A DNA stretch of 13,997 bases, taken from contig JBECKR010000368.1 in the NCBI GenBank assembly GCA_040235415.1, positions 1-13,997 of the forward strand, read 5' to 3'. A model generated the notes under the pieces. The model had not been told where the DNA came from and searched no databases. It was given only the letters and a program-made list of their open reading frames with translations. A program made the translations under genes and the position numbers. This document shows, one piece after another, positions 1 through 7,322 of the stretch. Within the stretch, counting starts at the first letter, position 1. Each line of letters starts with the position of its first letter. The DNA is from JBECKR01 sp040235415 (GTDB lineage Bacteria; Acidobacteriota; Polarisedimenticolia; Polarisedimenticolales; Polarisedimenticolaceae).

Positions 1-36
1 GCGCACGGCCGTGCGCGCCCCGATGGGTCCTCGGGG
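1..36. repeat. Two adjacent small hairpins at the window edge
   Basis: Bases 1-16 form a perfect palindrome (gcgcacggccgtgcgc). Bases 18-23 (ccccga) pair with 31-36 (tcgggg) across a 7-base loop. No T-tract follows either one. They may belong to the end of a gene outside the window, or be ordinary GC-rich inverted repeats. No gene is visible in bases 1-80. Confidence 0.3.
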
Positions 37-59
37 GGTACGTCGAGGACGAGGACGGA

Positions 60-76
60 GATCCCGGTCCGGGATC
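60..76 (-). terminator. Possible terminator hairpin after the DUF4097 gene
   Basis: The 17-base palindrome gatcccggtccgggatc (7-bp stem, 3-base loop) lies 4 bases beyond the stop codon of the minus-strand DUF4097 gene. That position suits a transcript end. There is no run of T after it on the minus strand, so it is only a weak candidate for intrinsic termination. Confidence 0.3.
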
Positions 77-80
77 GGGC

Positions 81-1064
81 TCAGCGCGGGAGGATCGAGA
101 CGCCGCCGCCGCTCGAGCGCAGACGCAGGCTCGCGCCGCCGCCGTTCACGGTGCCCTGCAGGCGACCGCGCGACATCGTCCCTCGGACCGTGACCGGCAC
201 CTCCGCCTTCACCGACCCGCCGGACGACTCCGCGTCGATGTCCAGTCCCACGGCGGGGTCGATCCAGACACGGACCCCGCCGCCCGAGGTCGAGAGGTCG
301 CCGCCGCGAGCGTTGCCGGCCGCGAAGCGGACCGCGACCGGTCCGCCGGAGCTGTCGGCCTGGACGCGTCCGCCCGCCTCCTCGATCTCGATGCCGCCGC
401 CCGACGTGTCGGCCCGGACGTCGCCTCCCACCCGCGTCAGACGGATCCCGCCGCCCGAGGTGTCCGCGTCGACCCCGCCCGTGACGTCGGTCGCCTCGAT
501 CGAGCCGCCCGAGGTGTCGAGCTTCGCCGTCCCGTCGACCTTCGCGACCCGGATCCCTCCGCCCGAGGTGTCCGCGTCGACGTTTCCGACGACGTCGTCG
601 ACCTCGATCACCCCGCCGGAGGTGTCCAGCCCGAGGGCGCCGTGGAGCCCGGAGGCCCGGATCGCTCCGCCCGAGGTGTCGATCTCGGCGTCGGTCCGCT
701 CCGGAACCTCGATCTCCCAGTGGGCCCGCATGCCTCCCGACCCGCCGAGCCAACCCGGCAGCCACCCGGAGCGTTTCCGCTTCGCCTCGATCCGGACACG
801 TCCCGGCTGCTCGTCGAACGCGACGTCGACCTCGCTCGCGAAATCGTCGTGCGGCGAGGTCAGGACGACGCGGACCCCGGACGCCGATCCGCCTCGGATC
901 ACGACCGCGCCGAGGTCGACGTCGAGCTCGAACCGTCCTCCCGGGTCGAGCGCGAGCGTCTTCTCGAGGCGGTACTCGGCGGCTGCCCCGCCGGTCGCGA
1001 GCGCGAGACACGCGGCCGCGACCACGAGCGCCCGCATGCTGGCGGCGTTCTTGAGCGATTGCAT
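81..1064 (-). CDS. Exported DUF4097-type beta-strand repeat protein
   Basis: 327 aa. The start at 1064 is set by a perfect AAGGAGG at 1077-1071, 6 bases upstream; an internal ATG at 1037 is the alternative. The N-terminus is a signal peptide with a hydrophobic stretch (ALVVAAACLALATGGAAA) and likely cleavage near residue 29, before EYRLEKT. After a beta-rich region (about 30-128) comes an array of 18-residue units beginning DTSGG (residues 129-236, six units). Three more diverged SGG turns follow, and the protein ends in SGGGVSILPR. This glycine-turn pattern is typical of the DUF4097 family, often labelled putative adhesins and predicted to form a beta-solenoid; no biochemical role is established. 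There is no lipobox or membrane anchor, so it is probably periplasmic or secreted. It is divergent from the LysE-type gene, with which it shares a 97-base intergenic region. Family assignment is fairly sure; function is unknown. Confidence 0.85.
   Translation of the reverse strand: MQSLKNAASMRALVVAAACLALATGGAAAEYRLEKTLALDPGGRFELDVDLGAVVIRGGSASGVRVVLTSPHDDFASEVDVAFDEQPGRVRIEAKRKRSGWLPGWLGGSGGMRAHWEIEVPERTDAEIDTSGGAIRASGLHGALGLDTSGGVIEVDDVVGNVDADTSGGGIRVAKVDGTAKLDTSGGSIEATDVTGGVDADTSGGGIRLTRVGGDVRADTSGGGIEIEEAGGRVQADSSGGPVAVRFAAGNARGGDLSTSGGGVRVWIDPAVGLDIDAESSGGSVKAEVPVTVRGTMSRGRLQGTVNGGGASLRLRSSGGGVSILPR
357..680 (-). repeat. 54-bp tandem repeat array inside the DUF4097 gene
   Basis: Six in-frame units of exactly 54 bp, each 18 codons starting with Asp-Thr-Ser-Gly-Gly. 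On the plus strand the conserved core (cccgaggtgtc and close variants) recurs at 400, 454, 508, 562, 616 and 670. A seventh, longer unit (63 bp) lies just below 357, with core at 346. The turn residues are strongly conserved while the rest of each unit varies. This points to structural selection on an old duplication rather than recent copying. Confidence 0.85.
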
Positions 1065-1100
1065 GGATGGCCTCCTTCCCGGCGCGAGCCGTTCAGGTGG

Positions 1101-1106
1101 TATAAC
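1101..1106 (+). promoter_or_regulatory. Candidate -10 box (TATAAC) in the divergent region
   Basis: TATAAC is the only AT-rich hexamer in the 97-base divergent intergenic region. It would start a transcript near 1113, about 50 bases before the LysE-type gene. Its complement reads TATACC and could also serve the DUF4097 gene, with start near 1092. No clear -35 box is seen in either direction. Confidence 0.35.
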
Positions 1107-1161
1107 GCGGGACGACCCGCGGGGGTTCCTCGCCTTTTCGGACGATCGGAGCGCGGCCGGC

Positions 1162-1794
1162 ATGGAATCGATCCACCTCGTCAAGGGCGTCGGACTGGGG
1201 CTCGCGGTGTCGGCGCCGATCGGACCGATCGGGGTCCTCTGCATCCAGCGGACGGTCGCGCGGGGCCGGCTCGAGGGCCTGTTCGTCGGGCTCGGAGCGA
1301 CCCTCGCGGACCTGATCTTCGCCGGCGTCGCCGGCTTCGGAGTGTCGTGGATCAACGACTTCCTGCTGGAGCGGGCGGTCGCGCTCCGGATCCTCGGGGC
1401 GGTGGTGCTGTGGTCGGTCGCGATCTACGTCTTCGTGACGCCCCCGGAGAGCCGCGCCGCCGACGTCCGGGGAAACGGCAAGCTCGCGTCGCTGTTCACC
1501 ACGTTCACCCTCATGATCTCGAACCCGATGGCCGCGCTCGGCTTTGCCGCGGCGTTCGCGGCGTTCGGCGCGGGCGATCCCGGCAACCGCGTCGCGACCG
1601 CGCTGGTCGTCTCCGGAGTCGGGCTCGGCTCGGTGCTGTGGTGGGGGTCGCTGTCGATCTTCGTGGGGGCGTTCCGCGACCGGATCACTCCGGGCGTCAT
1701 GGTCTGGATCAACCGCGGGTCGGGGCTGCTTCTCGCGGCGTTCGGGGTGCTGGCGGCGCTCTCGGTGTTCGCGCCGATCCCCGGATGGCGCTGA
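1162..1794 (+). CDS. LysE/RhtB-family amino-acid or metabolite exporter
   Basis: 210 aa, the usual size for the LysE family of inner-membrane exporters. About six hydrophobic segments are visible. The N-terminal one carries APIGPIGVLCIQRTVARG, which fits the family's conserved first helix and following loop. A middle segment has TFTLMISNPMAALGF, matching the family's NP-containing helix, and the protein ends in a hydrophobic helix (LLLAAFGVLAALSVF). The ATG at 1162 is chosen because it directly precedes the first membrane helix; only a weak GGAG (1148-1151) lies upstream. Family members export lysine, threonine, homoserine lactones or other small compounds. The substrate here cannot be read from sequence. 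The next gene begins 10 bases after the stop, so the two are probably cotranscribed. Confidence 0.85.
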   Translation: MESIHLVKGVGLGLAVSAPIGPIGVLCIQRTVARGRLEGLFVGLGATLADLIFAGVAGFGVSWINDFLLERAVALRILGAVVLWSVAIYVFVTPPESRAADVRGNGKLASLFTTFTLMISNPMAALGFAAAFAAFGAGDPGNRVATALVVSGVGLGSVLWWGSLSIFVGAFRDRITPGVMVWINRGSGLLLAAFGVLAALSVFAPIPGWR

Positions 1795-1804
1795 GCCGAA
1801 CGCC

Positions 1805-2542
1805 GTGAAGCGCGCGATCGTCCTCGGGTCCGGCAACGCGTTCAACGACGACGGTCGCGCGCACGCCGCGGTCTGGCTCGAGAGCGGCGGCGGCTCGTGC
1901 CTCCTGCTCGACTGCGGTCCGACGACTCTGCAGCGGCTCAAGGCCGCGCGGCTGCCGACCGACGCGATCGACGCGGTGGTGCTGACGCACTTCCACGGCG
2001 ACCATCTCCTCGGGCTCCCGTTCGTGCTGCTCCAGATGATCCACGTCGATCGGCGGTCGCGACCGCTCGAGATCCTCGGTCCCGAGGGCGGCGGCGCGCT
2101 GATCCGCGAGGCGATGACCCTCGCCTACCGCGAGACCGAGATCGGCTTCGAGATCGACTACCGGCCCGTCACGCCCGGGACGTTCTCCTGCCGCGACTGC
2201 CGGGTCGAGGCGATTCGGATGGACCACCGGCCGGAAAGCCTCGGATACCGCGTCACCGGGCCGCGCGGGCGGACCGTCGCGTTCTCCGGCGACGCCTGCT
2301 TCGACGACGCGCTCGAGCGCCTCGTCGACGGCGCCGACCTCGCGCTCGTCGAGCTCACGCTGTTCGCGAGACCGGACCCCGCGGCGGTCCGTCATGTCGC
2401 GCTCGAGGAGGTCGTCCGCGGGCGCGACCGGCTGCGCCCGCGCCGCCTCGTGTTCACCCACCTCGACGACCGCGTGGCGGCCGCCGCGCGCGCCGCCGGC
2501 GTCGGAGAGACGGCGGAGGACGGCTCGATCTTCGAGCTTTGA
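1805..2542 (+). CDS. MBL-fold metallo-hydrolase, RNase Z-like
   Basis: 245 aa, GTG start. No in-frame ATG sits nearby, and the start lies 10 bases after the preceding stop, suggesting translational coupling. The metallo-beta-lactamase zinc ligands are all in place. These are THFHGDH (H62, H64, D66, H67), MDHRPESLGYRV (H141), FSGDACFD (D163) and VFTHLDDR (H219). The H-x5-GYR pattern and the SGD motif resemble the RNase Z/ElaC branch. The protein is shorter than ElaC (about 305 aa), and I see no obvious exosite arm, so tRNA 3'-processing is not assured. It could act on another phosphodiester, ester or sulfate substrate. No signal peptide: cytoplasmic. Two binding-site metals are expected. Fold assignment is firm; substrate unknown. 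Confidence 0.88.
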   Translation: MKRAIVLGSGNAFNDDGRAHAAVWLESGGGSCLLLDCGPTTLQRLKAARLPTDAIDAVVLTHFHGDHLLGLPFVLLQMIHVDRRSRPLEILGPEGGGALIREAMTLAYRETEIGFEIDYRPVTPGTFSCRDCRVEAIRMDHRPESLGYRVTGPRGRTVAFSGDACFDDALERLVDGADLALVELTLFARPDPAAVRHVALEEVVRGRDRLRPRRLVFTHLDDRVAAAARAAGVGETAEDGSIFEL

Positions 2543-2544
2543 GC

Positions 2545-2568
2545 CGCGCCGGGCGACCGGGCGGCGCG
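2545..2568 (+). terminator. Weak terminator-like hairpin after the MBL gene
   Basis: A 7-bp GC stem (2545-2551 with 2562-2568) and a 10-base loop lie just beyond the stop at 2542. No T-tract follows. A second GC hairpin (a run of G pairing with a run of C around 2599-2614) lies further down, just before the next candidate promoter. Either could end the transcript; support is weak. Confidence 0.25.
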
Positions 2569-2619
2569 CCCCGGGTCCGATGCGTATATTCCCTCGGCGG
2601 GGGTCCGCGCCCCCGGGGC

Positions 2620-2625
2620 TAGAAT
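2620..2625 (+). promoter_or_regulatory. Candidate -10 box (TAGAAT) for the dockerin/cohesin pair
   Basis: TAGAATG stands out in GC-rich surroundings, 45 bases before the GTG start at 2671. A transcript beginning near 2632 would have a leader of about 38 bases containing the GAGGAGG ribosome site (2658-2664). No -35 match is seen 17 bases upstream, where a G-run/C-run hairpin lies instead. The same element precedes the kinase gene at 5306. Confidence 0.4.
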
Positions 2626-2670
2626 GAGGCGATCGGCGAACTGCATCGCCCGTCCACGAGGAGGTCGGTC

Positions 2671-4677
2671 GTGACGGCCACGAGACTCCCCGTCCTGCTG
2701 CTCGCGGGGGCGCTCGCCGTCCTGCCCGCGGCGGCCGGCATCAAGTACGTCAACAAGTCCGGCGACGACGCGACGGCGGACGGCACGCCGGCGCACCCGT
2801 TCCTCACGATCCAGGCCGCGCTCGACGCCGCGGCGTCGGGAGACGAGATCCGGGTCGGCGTCGGAACCTACAACGAGTGCCCGGTGATGGCGATCAACGA
2901 CCTCATACTCGTCTCGGAGGAGTCGATCCAATCGGGAACCAACGCGTCCACGATCATCGACGCCACCGGCGCCTGCGCGCCGGGCGATCTCGGAGGCGTA
3001 TCGCTCTCCCACCTGTCGGAGCTCCGCGGCTTCACGGTGCGAGGCGCGAGCGTCTCGGGGGTGTACGGCTTCGGATCGGTCCGGATCACGAACAACCTCA
3101 TCCGGAACAACAGCGCCGACCTCGGCGCCGGCGTCTACCTCTACGCCTTCCCCGACTACCCGGCTTCGGTCACGACGTACGTCGAGGACAACACCATCGA
3201 CTCCAACACCGCCGCGACCGAGGGCGGCGGTGTGTGGGTCTACACCCAGGCGGTCTCCGGGCAGTCCCGCAGCTACCGCATCGAGGGCAACACGATCCGA
3301 AACAACTCCGCGTCGCTGCGCGGCGGCGGGATCCTGGCGTTCTCCAGCACCGGTATCGGCGGGAGCGCCGCGATCCGGATCACCCGGAACACGATCCAGG
3401 GAAACGGCACCCAGACCGCGGGCGCGACGTACTACGCGGGTGGGGGCGGCGTGTACGCCTCGACCTTCGGCTACGGCACGGAGACGATCGAGATCGACAA
3501 CAACACGATCTCGACGAACGACTCGGCCGACATCGGCGGCGGCGCCATGGCGTGGGCACAGGCGCTCGGCGACGCGCAGCACACGCTCGACGTCCACGAC
3601 AACGCGTTCTCGGGGAACACGAGCGTGTACGACGGCGGCGGCGCCGACATCCGGTTGCGCGCCGTGGACCTGTCGTTCGGCAACGCGCCGAGCATGCAGG
3701 TCGAGGTCGCCGGAAACACCTTCACCGGCAACTCGACGCAAGATCCGCAGTACTTCGGCGGCGGCGGGCTGCTGGCGTCGGTCGAGACCTACCGCACGAC
3801 GCGCACGCAGTTCGGGTTCCGGCTCCGCTCGAACCAGTTCGTCGGCAACACCGCTCCGGTGGCCGCCGGGCTTTCGATGTACGTCGTCGCCGACGACGAG
3901 AACCCTCAGGTCGCGAACGAGTTCTCCCCGACCGAGGCCGCGATCGACTCGAGCAACAACCTCGTCGCGAACAACGTCGCCCAGGACCCGGGAGGCGGGA
4001 CGTTCGGCGGGGGGCTCGCCGCGTTCCTGACGGCGGTCGGCGACGCCACGGCGCAGGCCGACGTCGACCTCGCGACGGTCGGCGGGAACACGGCGGATCT
4101 GACCGGCGGTATCGAGATCTCGCCGTTCACGGACGTCGGCGCGACCTCGGGGGTCGAGGGACTCGCGGACTTCACCCTCAGCAACAGCATCGTCTCTTCG
4201 AACGTCGGCATCGGCGTCGGCGGCCCCGGAGGGGCGAACCTGACGACCGACTTCGCGTACAACGACGTGTTCGGCAACTCCGGCGGGAACTTCGAGAACA
4301 CGCTGACCGATCCGACCGGCACGCAGGGGAACGTCAGCGTCGAGCCCGACCTCGACCCCGACTACTTCCCCTCGGAGTGCTCGCCGACGATCGACGCGGG
4401 CGATCCCGCGGCCGACTACTCGATGGAGCCCGAGCCGAACGGACGGCGCATCAACATGGGCGACCTGGGAGGGACCACGCTCGCCGTGCCCGCGCTCGCG
4501 GACGTCGACGGCGACGCGGCGGTCGACGGCGTCGACGTCCTCCGGATCGCGACGTCGTTCGGGACCACGACCGGCCAGGTCGGCTTCCTCGACGCTGCCG
4601 ATCTCGACCGCAACGGCGTCGTGGACGGCGACGACCTCTCGTACGTCGCGGCCGACTTCGGCCACCGCTGCCCGTAG
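2671..4677 (+). CDS. Secreted parallel beta-helix protein with C-terminal dockerin
   Basis: 668 aa. The GTG start at 2671 is supported by GAGGAGG at 2658-2664 and by a signal peptide right behind it (residues 1 to about 23, LLLAGALAVLPAAAG). The segment YVNKSGDD...PFLTIQAALDAA...GTY (about 26-70) is the entry cap typical of pectate-lyase-like right-handed beta-helices. About ten coils follow (roughly 130-545), each with an N-x-I/F-x-x-N turn and a GGG turn, for example EDNTIDSNTAATEGGG. The pattern YNDVFGN...SPTIDAGDP...MGDLGGT closes the helix. Residues 611-655 carry two dockerin calcium loops: D611-x-D613-x-D615-x3-D619-x2-D622 and D644-x-D646-x-N648-x3-D652-x2-D655, 33 residues apart. No lyase active site can be named, so it may bind or degrade polysaccharide, or be structural. 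The gene just downstream encodes a cohesin-like lipoprotein. Confidence 0.88.
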   Translation: MTATRLPVLLLAGALAVLPAAAGIKYVNKSGDDATADGTPAHPFLTIQAALDAAASGDEIRVGVGTYNECPVMAINDLILVSEESIQSGTNASTIIDATGACAPGDLGGVSLSHLSELRGFTVRGASVSGVYGFGSVRITNNLIRNNSADLGAGVYLYAFPDYPASVTTYVEDNTIDSNTAATEGGGVWVYTQAVSGQSRSYRIEGNTIRNNSASLRGGGILAFSSTGIGGSAAIRITRNTIQGNGTQTAGATYYAGGGGVYASTFGYGTETIEIDNNTISTNDSADIGGGAMAWAQALGDAQHTLDVHDNAFSGNTSVYDGGGADIRLRAVDLSFGNAPSMQVEVAGNTFTGNSTQDPQYFGGGGLLASVETYRTTRTQFGFRLRSNQFVGNTAPVAAGLSMYVVADDENPQVANEFSPTEAAIDSSNNLVANNVAQDPGGGTFGGGLAAFLTAVGDATAQADVDLATVGGNTADLTGGIEISPFTDVGATSGVEGLADFTLSNSIVSSNVGIGVGGPGGANLTTDFAYNDVFGNSGGNFENTLTDPTGTQGNVSVEPDLDPDYFPSECSPTIDAGDPAADYSMEPEPNGRRINMGDLGGTTLAVPALADVDGDAAVDGVDVLRIATSFGTTTGQVGFLDAADLDRNGVVDGDDLSYVAADFGHRCP

Positions 4678-4685
4678 GAGCACCG

Positions 4686-5276
4686 ATGAGCACGCGCAAT
4701 CCCCGGGTCCGTCTCGTCCTGGTGACCGTCGTGACCGCGCTGTACGCCGTGTCCGTGTCGTGCGGCGGCGGCGGAGGGGGCGGCGGCGGGCCGAAGCCGC
4801 TCGTTCCGACGTTCACGCCGTCGAACGCCTCGCCGGGCGCGGACACGGTCTCGATGCAGGCCGGCACCGTCTCGGGCGAGACGTTCAACGTCGACATCCG
4901 GGTGACCGACACCAACGCGTTCTTCGGGGCCGCGTTCAGCGTGACGTTCGACCCGGCCGTGCTGCGGTACAACGGCATGGGAGACGCCGCGAGCTTCCTG
5001 CGCGACAACGGTGCCGTGCCGTACTTTCAGGCGAGCCAGTCCCCCGCCGGGACGATCGTCGCGGTCGCGACCCGCAAGAACCCGGACCCGGGAGTGGACG
5101 TCACCGGCACCCGCACGCTCGTGCAGCTGAGCTTCACGGCGCTCAAGACCTCGGCCGGGAGCCCGATGGCGTTCTCCGGGAGCCTCGAGGTCTGCAGCGA
5201 CGCGATCGACCCGCAGACGAACCAGTGCGTTCCGATCACGGTCACGTGGTCGGGAGGGACCGCGCGCGTGAACTGA
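4686..5276 (+). CDS. Putative lipoprotein with a cohesin-like domain
   Basis: 196 aa. The ATG at 4686 follows the dockerin gene's stop by 8 bases, and the ribosome site (AGGAG) overlaps that stop codon, so translation is probably coupled. The N-terminus has a basic start, a hydrophobic helix and Cys26 (AVSVSC). The lipobox is not ideal, with Ser at -3. Nine glycines (27-35) and a Pro/Thr linker follow, typical of a lipoprotein tether. Residues about 52-196 match the cohesin fold pattern: an early G-E-x-F-N-V-D-I-R-V strand, then FFGAAFSVTFDPAVLRYNG (the diagnostic FDP..L.. segment), a middle variable part, GTRTLVQLSFTA, and a closing beta strand. Cohesins bind dockerins through calcium-dependent contacts. 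The partner is likely the adjacent dockerin protein, giving surface or periplasmic display of it. The fold call rests on pattern recognition; binding is inferred. Confidence 0.8.
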   Translation: MSTRNPRVRLVLVTVVTALYAVSVSCGGGGGGGGGPKPLVPTFTPSNASPGADTVSMQAGTVSGETFNVDIRVTDTNAFFGAAFSVTFDPAVLRYNGMGDAASFLRDNGAVPYFQASQSPAGTIVAVATRKNPDPGVDVTGTRTLVQLSFTALKTSAGSPMAFSGSLEVCSDAIDPQTNQCVPITVTWSGGTARVN

Positions 5277-5305
5277 CCCGCGGCCGGCCGGGGCGCGGGC
5301 GGCCG

Positions 5306-5311
5306 TAGAAT
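5306..5311 (+). promoter_or_regulatory. Candidate -10 box (TAGAAT) for the two-component operon
   Basis: TAGAATGG lies immediately before the kinase gene, and the ATG at 5310 overlaps it. If this is the -10 element, transcription begins around 5318 and translation must start at 5322 or 5328, on an almost leaderless message. A short inverted repeat (5281-5286 with 5300-5305) just upstream could end the preceding operon. No -35 box is seen. Confidence 0.4.
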
Positions 5312-5321
5312 GGCCCGCGTC

Positions 5322-7322
5322 ATGGCGATGTCGTCGGAGCTTCACCTCGCCGCAGGGCTCGCGGCGCTCGGCCTCGGCGTCGCGGCGCTGCTTCGCGACG
5401 CGGGCCGCCGGCGCAACCGCCTGTTCTTCGCGCTGTCGGTCGCGCTCGCGCTGTGGACGCTCGGGGTCGCCGCGTGGACCGGCGGCCTGTTCCGCGACCC
5501 GCAGCTCCGCCGGCTCTATCTTCTCGGGTCCTGTGCCGCCGCCCCGCTCGGCCTGCACTTCGCGCTCGCGCTGACGTGGCCGCGGCGGGCGCTTCCCAAG
5601 CTCCCCCTGGCGGCGGCGTACGTCGCGTGCGGTGCGCTGTGGCTCGCCGTGCGACTCGCTCCCGGCGGCGAGGTCGATCCTCGATGGAAGGTCGCGGCGA
5701 TCTTCGTGCTCGGCGTGGTGCTGGCCGGGGCGCTCGGGCTGCTCCTGTGGCGCTCGCTGGCGTCGCCTCCCGGACGCGAGAGGCGGGCCCGCGCGCTCGT
5801 GCTCGCCGGCGGCGCGATCGCCGTCGTGGGAGGCCTTTCCGACTTCGTTCCGCGCGACTACGAGCGCGTTCCGCCGCTCGGTCCGTTCGCGCTGCTCGTG
5901 TTCGTGATCGTGGTGGGTGCGGTGGTCGTTCGGCATCGCTTCCTGGACGCCGACCGGTTTCTCGCCCGGATCGTCGCGCTCGCCGCCGGCGCCGCCGCGG
6001 CCGCCCTCGGACTCCTCGTGTTGATCCGGGAAGGCGGGGACCGTTTCGTGCCGCTGTTCGTCGCTTGCCTCGCGATCCTCGCCCTCGCCGGGCCGGTCGG
6101 TCGCGCGGTCGTCGCCGGGTCGGGCACGCTGCTCGGCGCCGGCGATCCGACGGTGCGCGCGTTCCTGGAGGTCAGCCGCAGGCTGCCGGCGGCGGTCACG
6201 ACGCGCGAAGTCTGGGCGGCTCTCGATCCCGGGCGACGCGCGCTCCCGCCGGAGGTTCGGGTCGCGCTGTACCTCGAGGGCGAGCCCGACGGGGCGTTCC
6301 GGGTTCGCTACGGCGCGGGTCGCGACGCGGCCGAAGTCGACGTCCCGCGGGGCGCGACGCTCGCGCGCCTGCTCGACGCCGAGCGGGAGCCGCTCAGCCG
6401 CCGGTTCCTCGAAGACGAGATCCGCGAGTCGACGCCGGCGCGCCGCCGCGCGGCGCGGGAGGCGGCCGAGACGTTGCGCCAGCGGGGAGACGAGATCGCC
6501 GTTCCGCTGGTTCGCGGCGGCCGTCTCGTCGGCTGGATCGCGGTGGGAGGGATCGACGAGCAAGCGGTGACGGCCGACCTCGCCGCGGCGCTCCTGGCGG
6601 TGGGGAACCAGGCGATCGCGAGCCTCGAGCGCGCGGAGGCGGTCGAGGCCGCCGAGCGACGCCGAGCGCTCGCCGCGGTGGGCGAGATGGCGGCGGGACT
6701 CGCGCACGAGATCCGCAACCCGCTGGCGGCGATCCGCGGCGCGGCGCAGGCGCTCGGACCGGCGGCGACCGCGGAGCAGACCGCGGAGATGCTCGCGGTG
6801 CTCGAGGAGGAGACGGCGCGGCTCGGCAGGGTCGTCGGCGAGTTCCTGGAGTACGCGCGGGCCGATGCCGGCCGCCGCGTGCCGGTCGACCTCGCCGAAC
6901 TCGCGCGCCAGGTGAAGCGCGCGTCCGAGGTGGCGGGGATCGATCTCGCGGTCGAGATCACGGCGACCCCTCCTCACCCCCGCGTGGCGGGCGACCCCGA
7001 CCGGCTCCGCCGCGTGTTCGAGAACCTCGCGCGCAACGCGGCCGAGGCGTCGCCGGGCGGCACGCTCCGGATCTCGATCGCGCTCGACGCTCCGGGGCGC
7101 GTGGCGACCCGGTTCGAGGACGACGGGGGCGGCATTCCGGAGGCGGAGGTGGCGAGGCTGTTCACTCCGTTCCACACGACCAAGCCCGAGGGTACCGGGC
7201 TCGGCCTCGCGCTGGCGCATCGCATCGTCACCGATCACGGGGGTACGATCCGGGTCGACGGGCGGCCGGGCCGGGGCGCCGCGTTCACCGTCGTCCTGCC
7301 GGCCCAGGAGGGAACCGCATGA
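5322..7322 (+). CDS. Membrane sensor histidine kinase, NtrB-like, with multi-TM sensor
   Basis: 666 aa from the ATG at 5322. ATGs at 5310 and 5328 are alternatives; 5310 overlaps a -10-like TAGAAT, and no ribosome site helps to decide. Residues 1 to about 250 hold seven to nine hydrophobic helices, resembling the 7TM-type sensor regions of some histidine kinases. Residues about 280-440 look like a diverged GAF domain (ending in PLVRGGRLVGWIAVGG). A short coiled coil leads into the phosphoacceptor box GLAHEIRNPLAAIRGAAQAL (His462). The ATPase domain follows: N box ENLARNAAEAS (N568, N572), G1 DDGGGIP (600-606), F box FTPFHTTKPEG, and G2 TGLGLAL (625-631). All catalytic motifs are intact. Its stop overlaps the start of the response-regulator gene by ATGA, so the two are an operon and presumably a cognate pair. 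The ligand is unknown; a lipophilic or membrane signal is plausible. Confidence 0.9.
   Translation: MAMSSELHLAAGLAALGLGVAALLRDAGRRRNRLFFALSVALALWTLGVAAWTGGLFRDPQLRRLYLLGSCAAAPLGLHFALALTWPRRALPKLPLAAAYVACGALWLAVRLAPGGEVDPRWKVAAIFVLGVVLAGALGLLLWRSLASPPGRERRARALVLAGGAIAVVGGLSDFVPRDYERVPPLGPFALLVFVIVVGAVVVRHRFLDADRFLARIVALAAGAAAAALGLLVLIREGGDRFVPLFVACLAILALAGPVGRAVVAGSGTLLGAGDPTVRAFLEVSRRLPAAVTTREVWAALDPGRRALPPEVRVALYLEGEPDGAFRVRYGAGRDAAEVDVPRGATLARLLDAEREPLSRRFLEDEIRESTPARRRAAREAAETLRQRGDEIAVPLVRGGRLVGWIAVGGIDEQAVTADLAAALLAVGNQAIASLERAEAVEAAERRRALAAVGEMAAGLAHEIRNPLAAIRGAAQALGPAATAEQTAEMLAVLEEETARLGRVVGEFLEYARADAGRRVPVDLAELARQVKRASEVAGIDLAVEITATPPHPRVAGDPDRLRRVFENLARNAAEASPGGTLRISIALDAPGRVATRFEDDGGGIPEAEVARLFTPFHTTKPEGTGLGLALAHRIVTDHGGTIRVDGRPGRGAAFTVVLPAQEGTA

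Noticed and set aside
642..1808. Plus-strand open frame antisense to the DUF4097 gene and overlapping the LysE-type gene
   Set aside because: Arg/Gly/Pro-rich composition with no family motif. The DUF4097 frame has a signal peptide, a ribosome site and regular repeats.
4764..4791. GGC-rich simple repeat in the cohesin lipoprotein gene as a phase-variable tract
   Set aside because: The tract uses mixed glycine codons (ggc, gga, ggg) and is best explained as a lipoprotein tether. There is no long uniform repeat prone to slippage.
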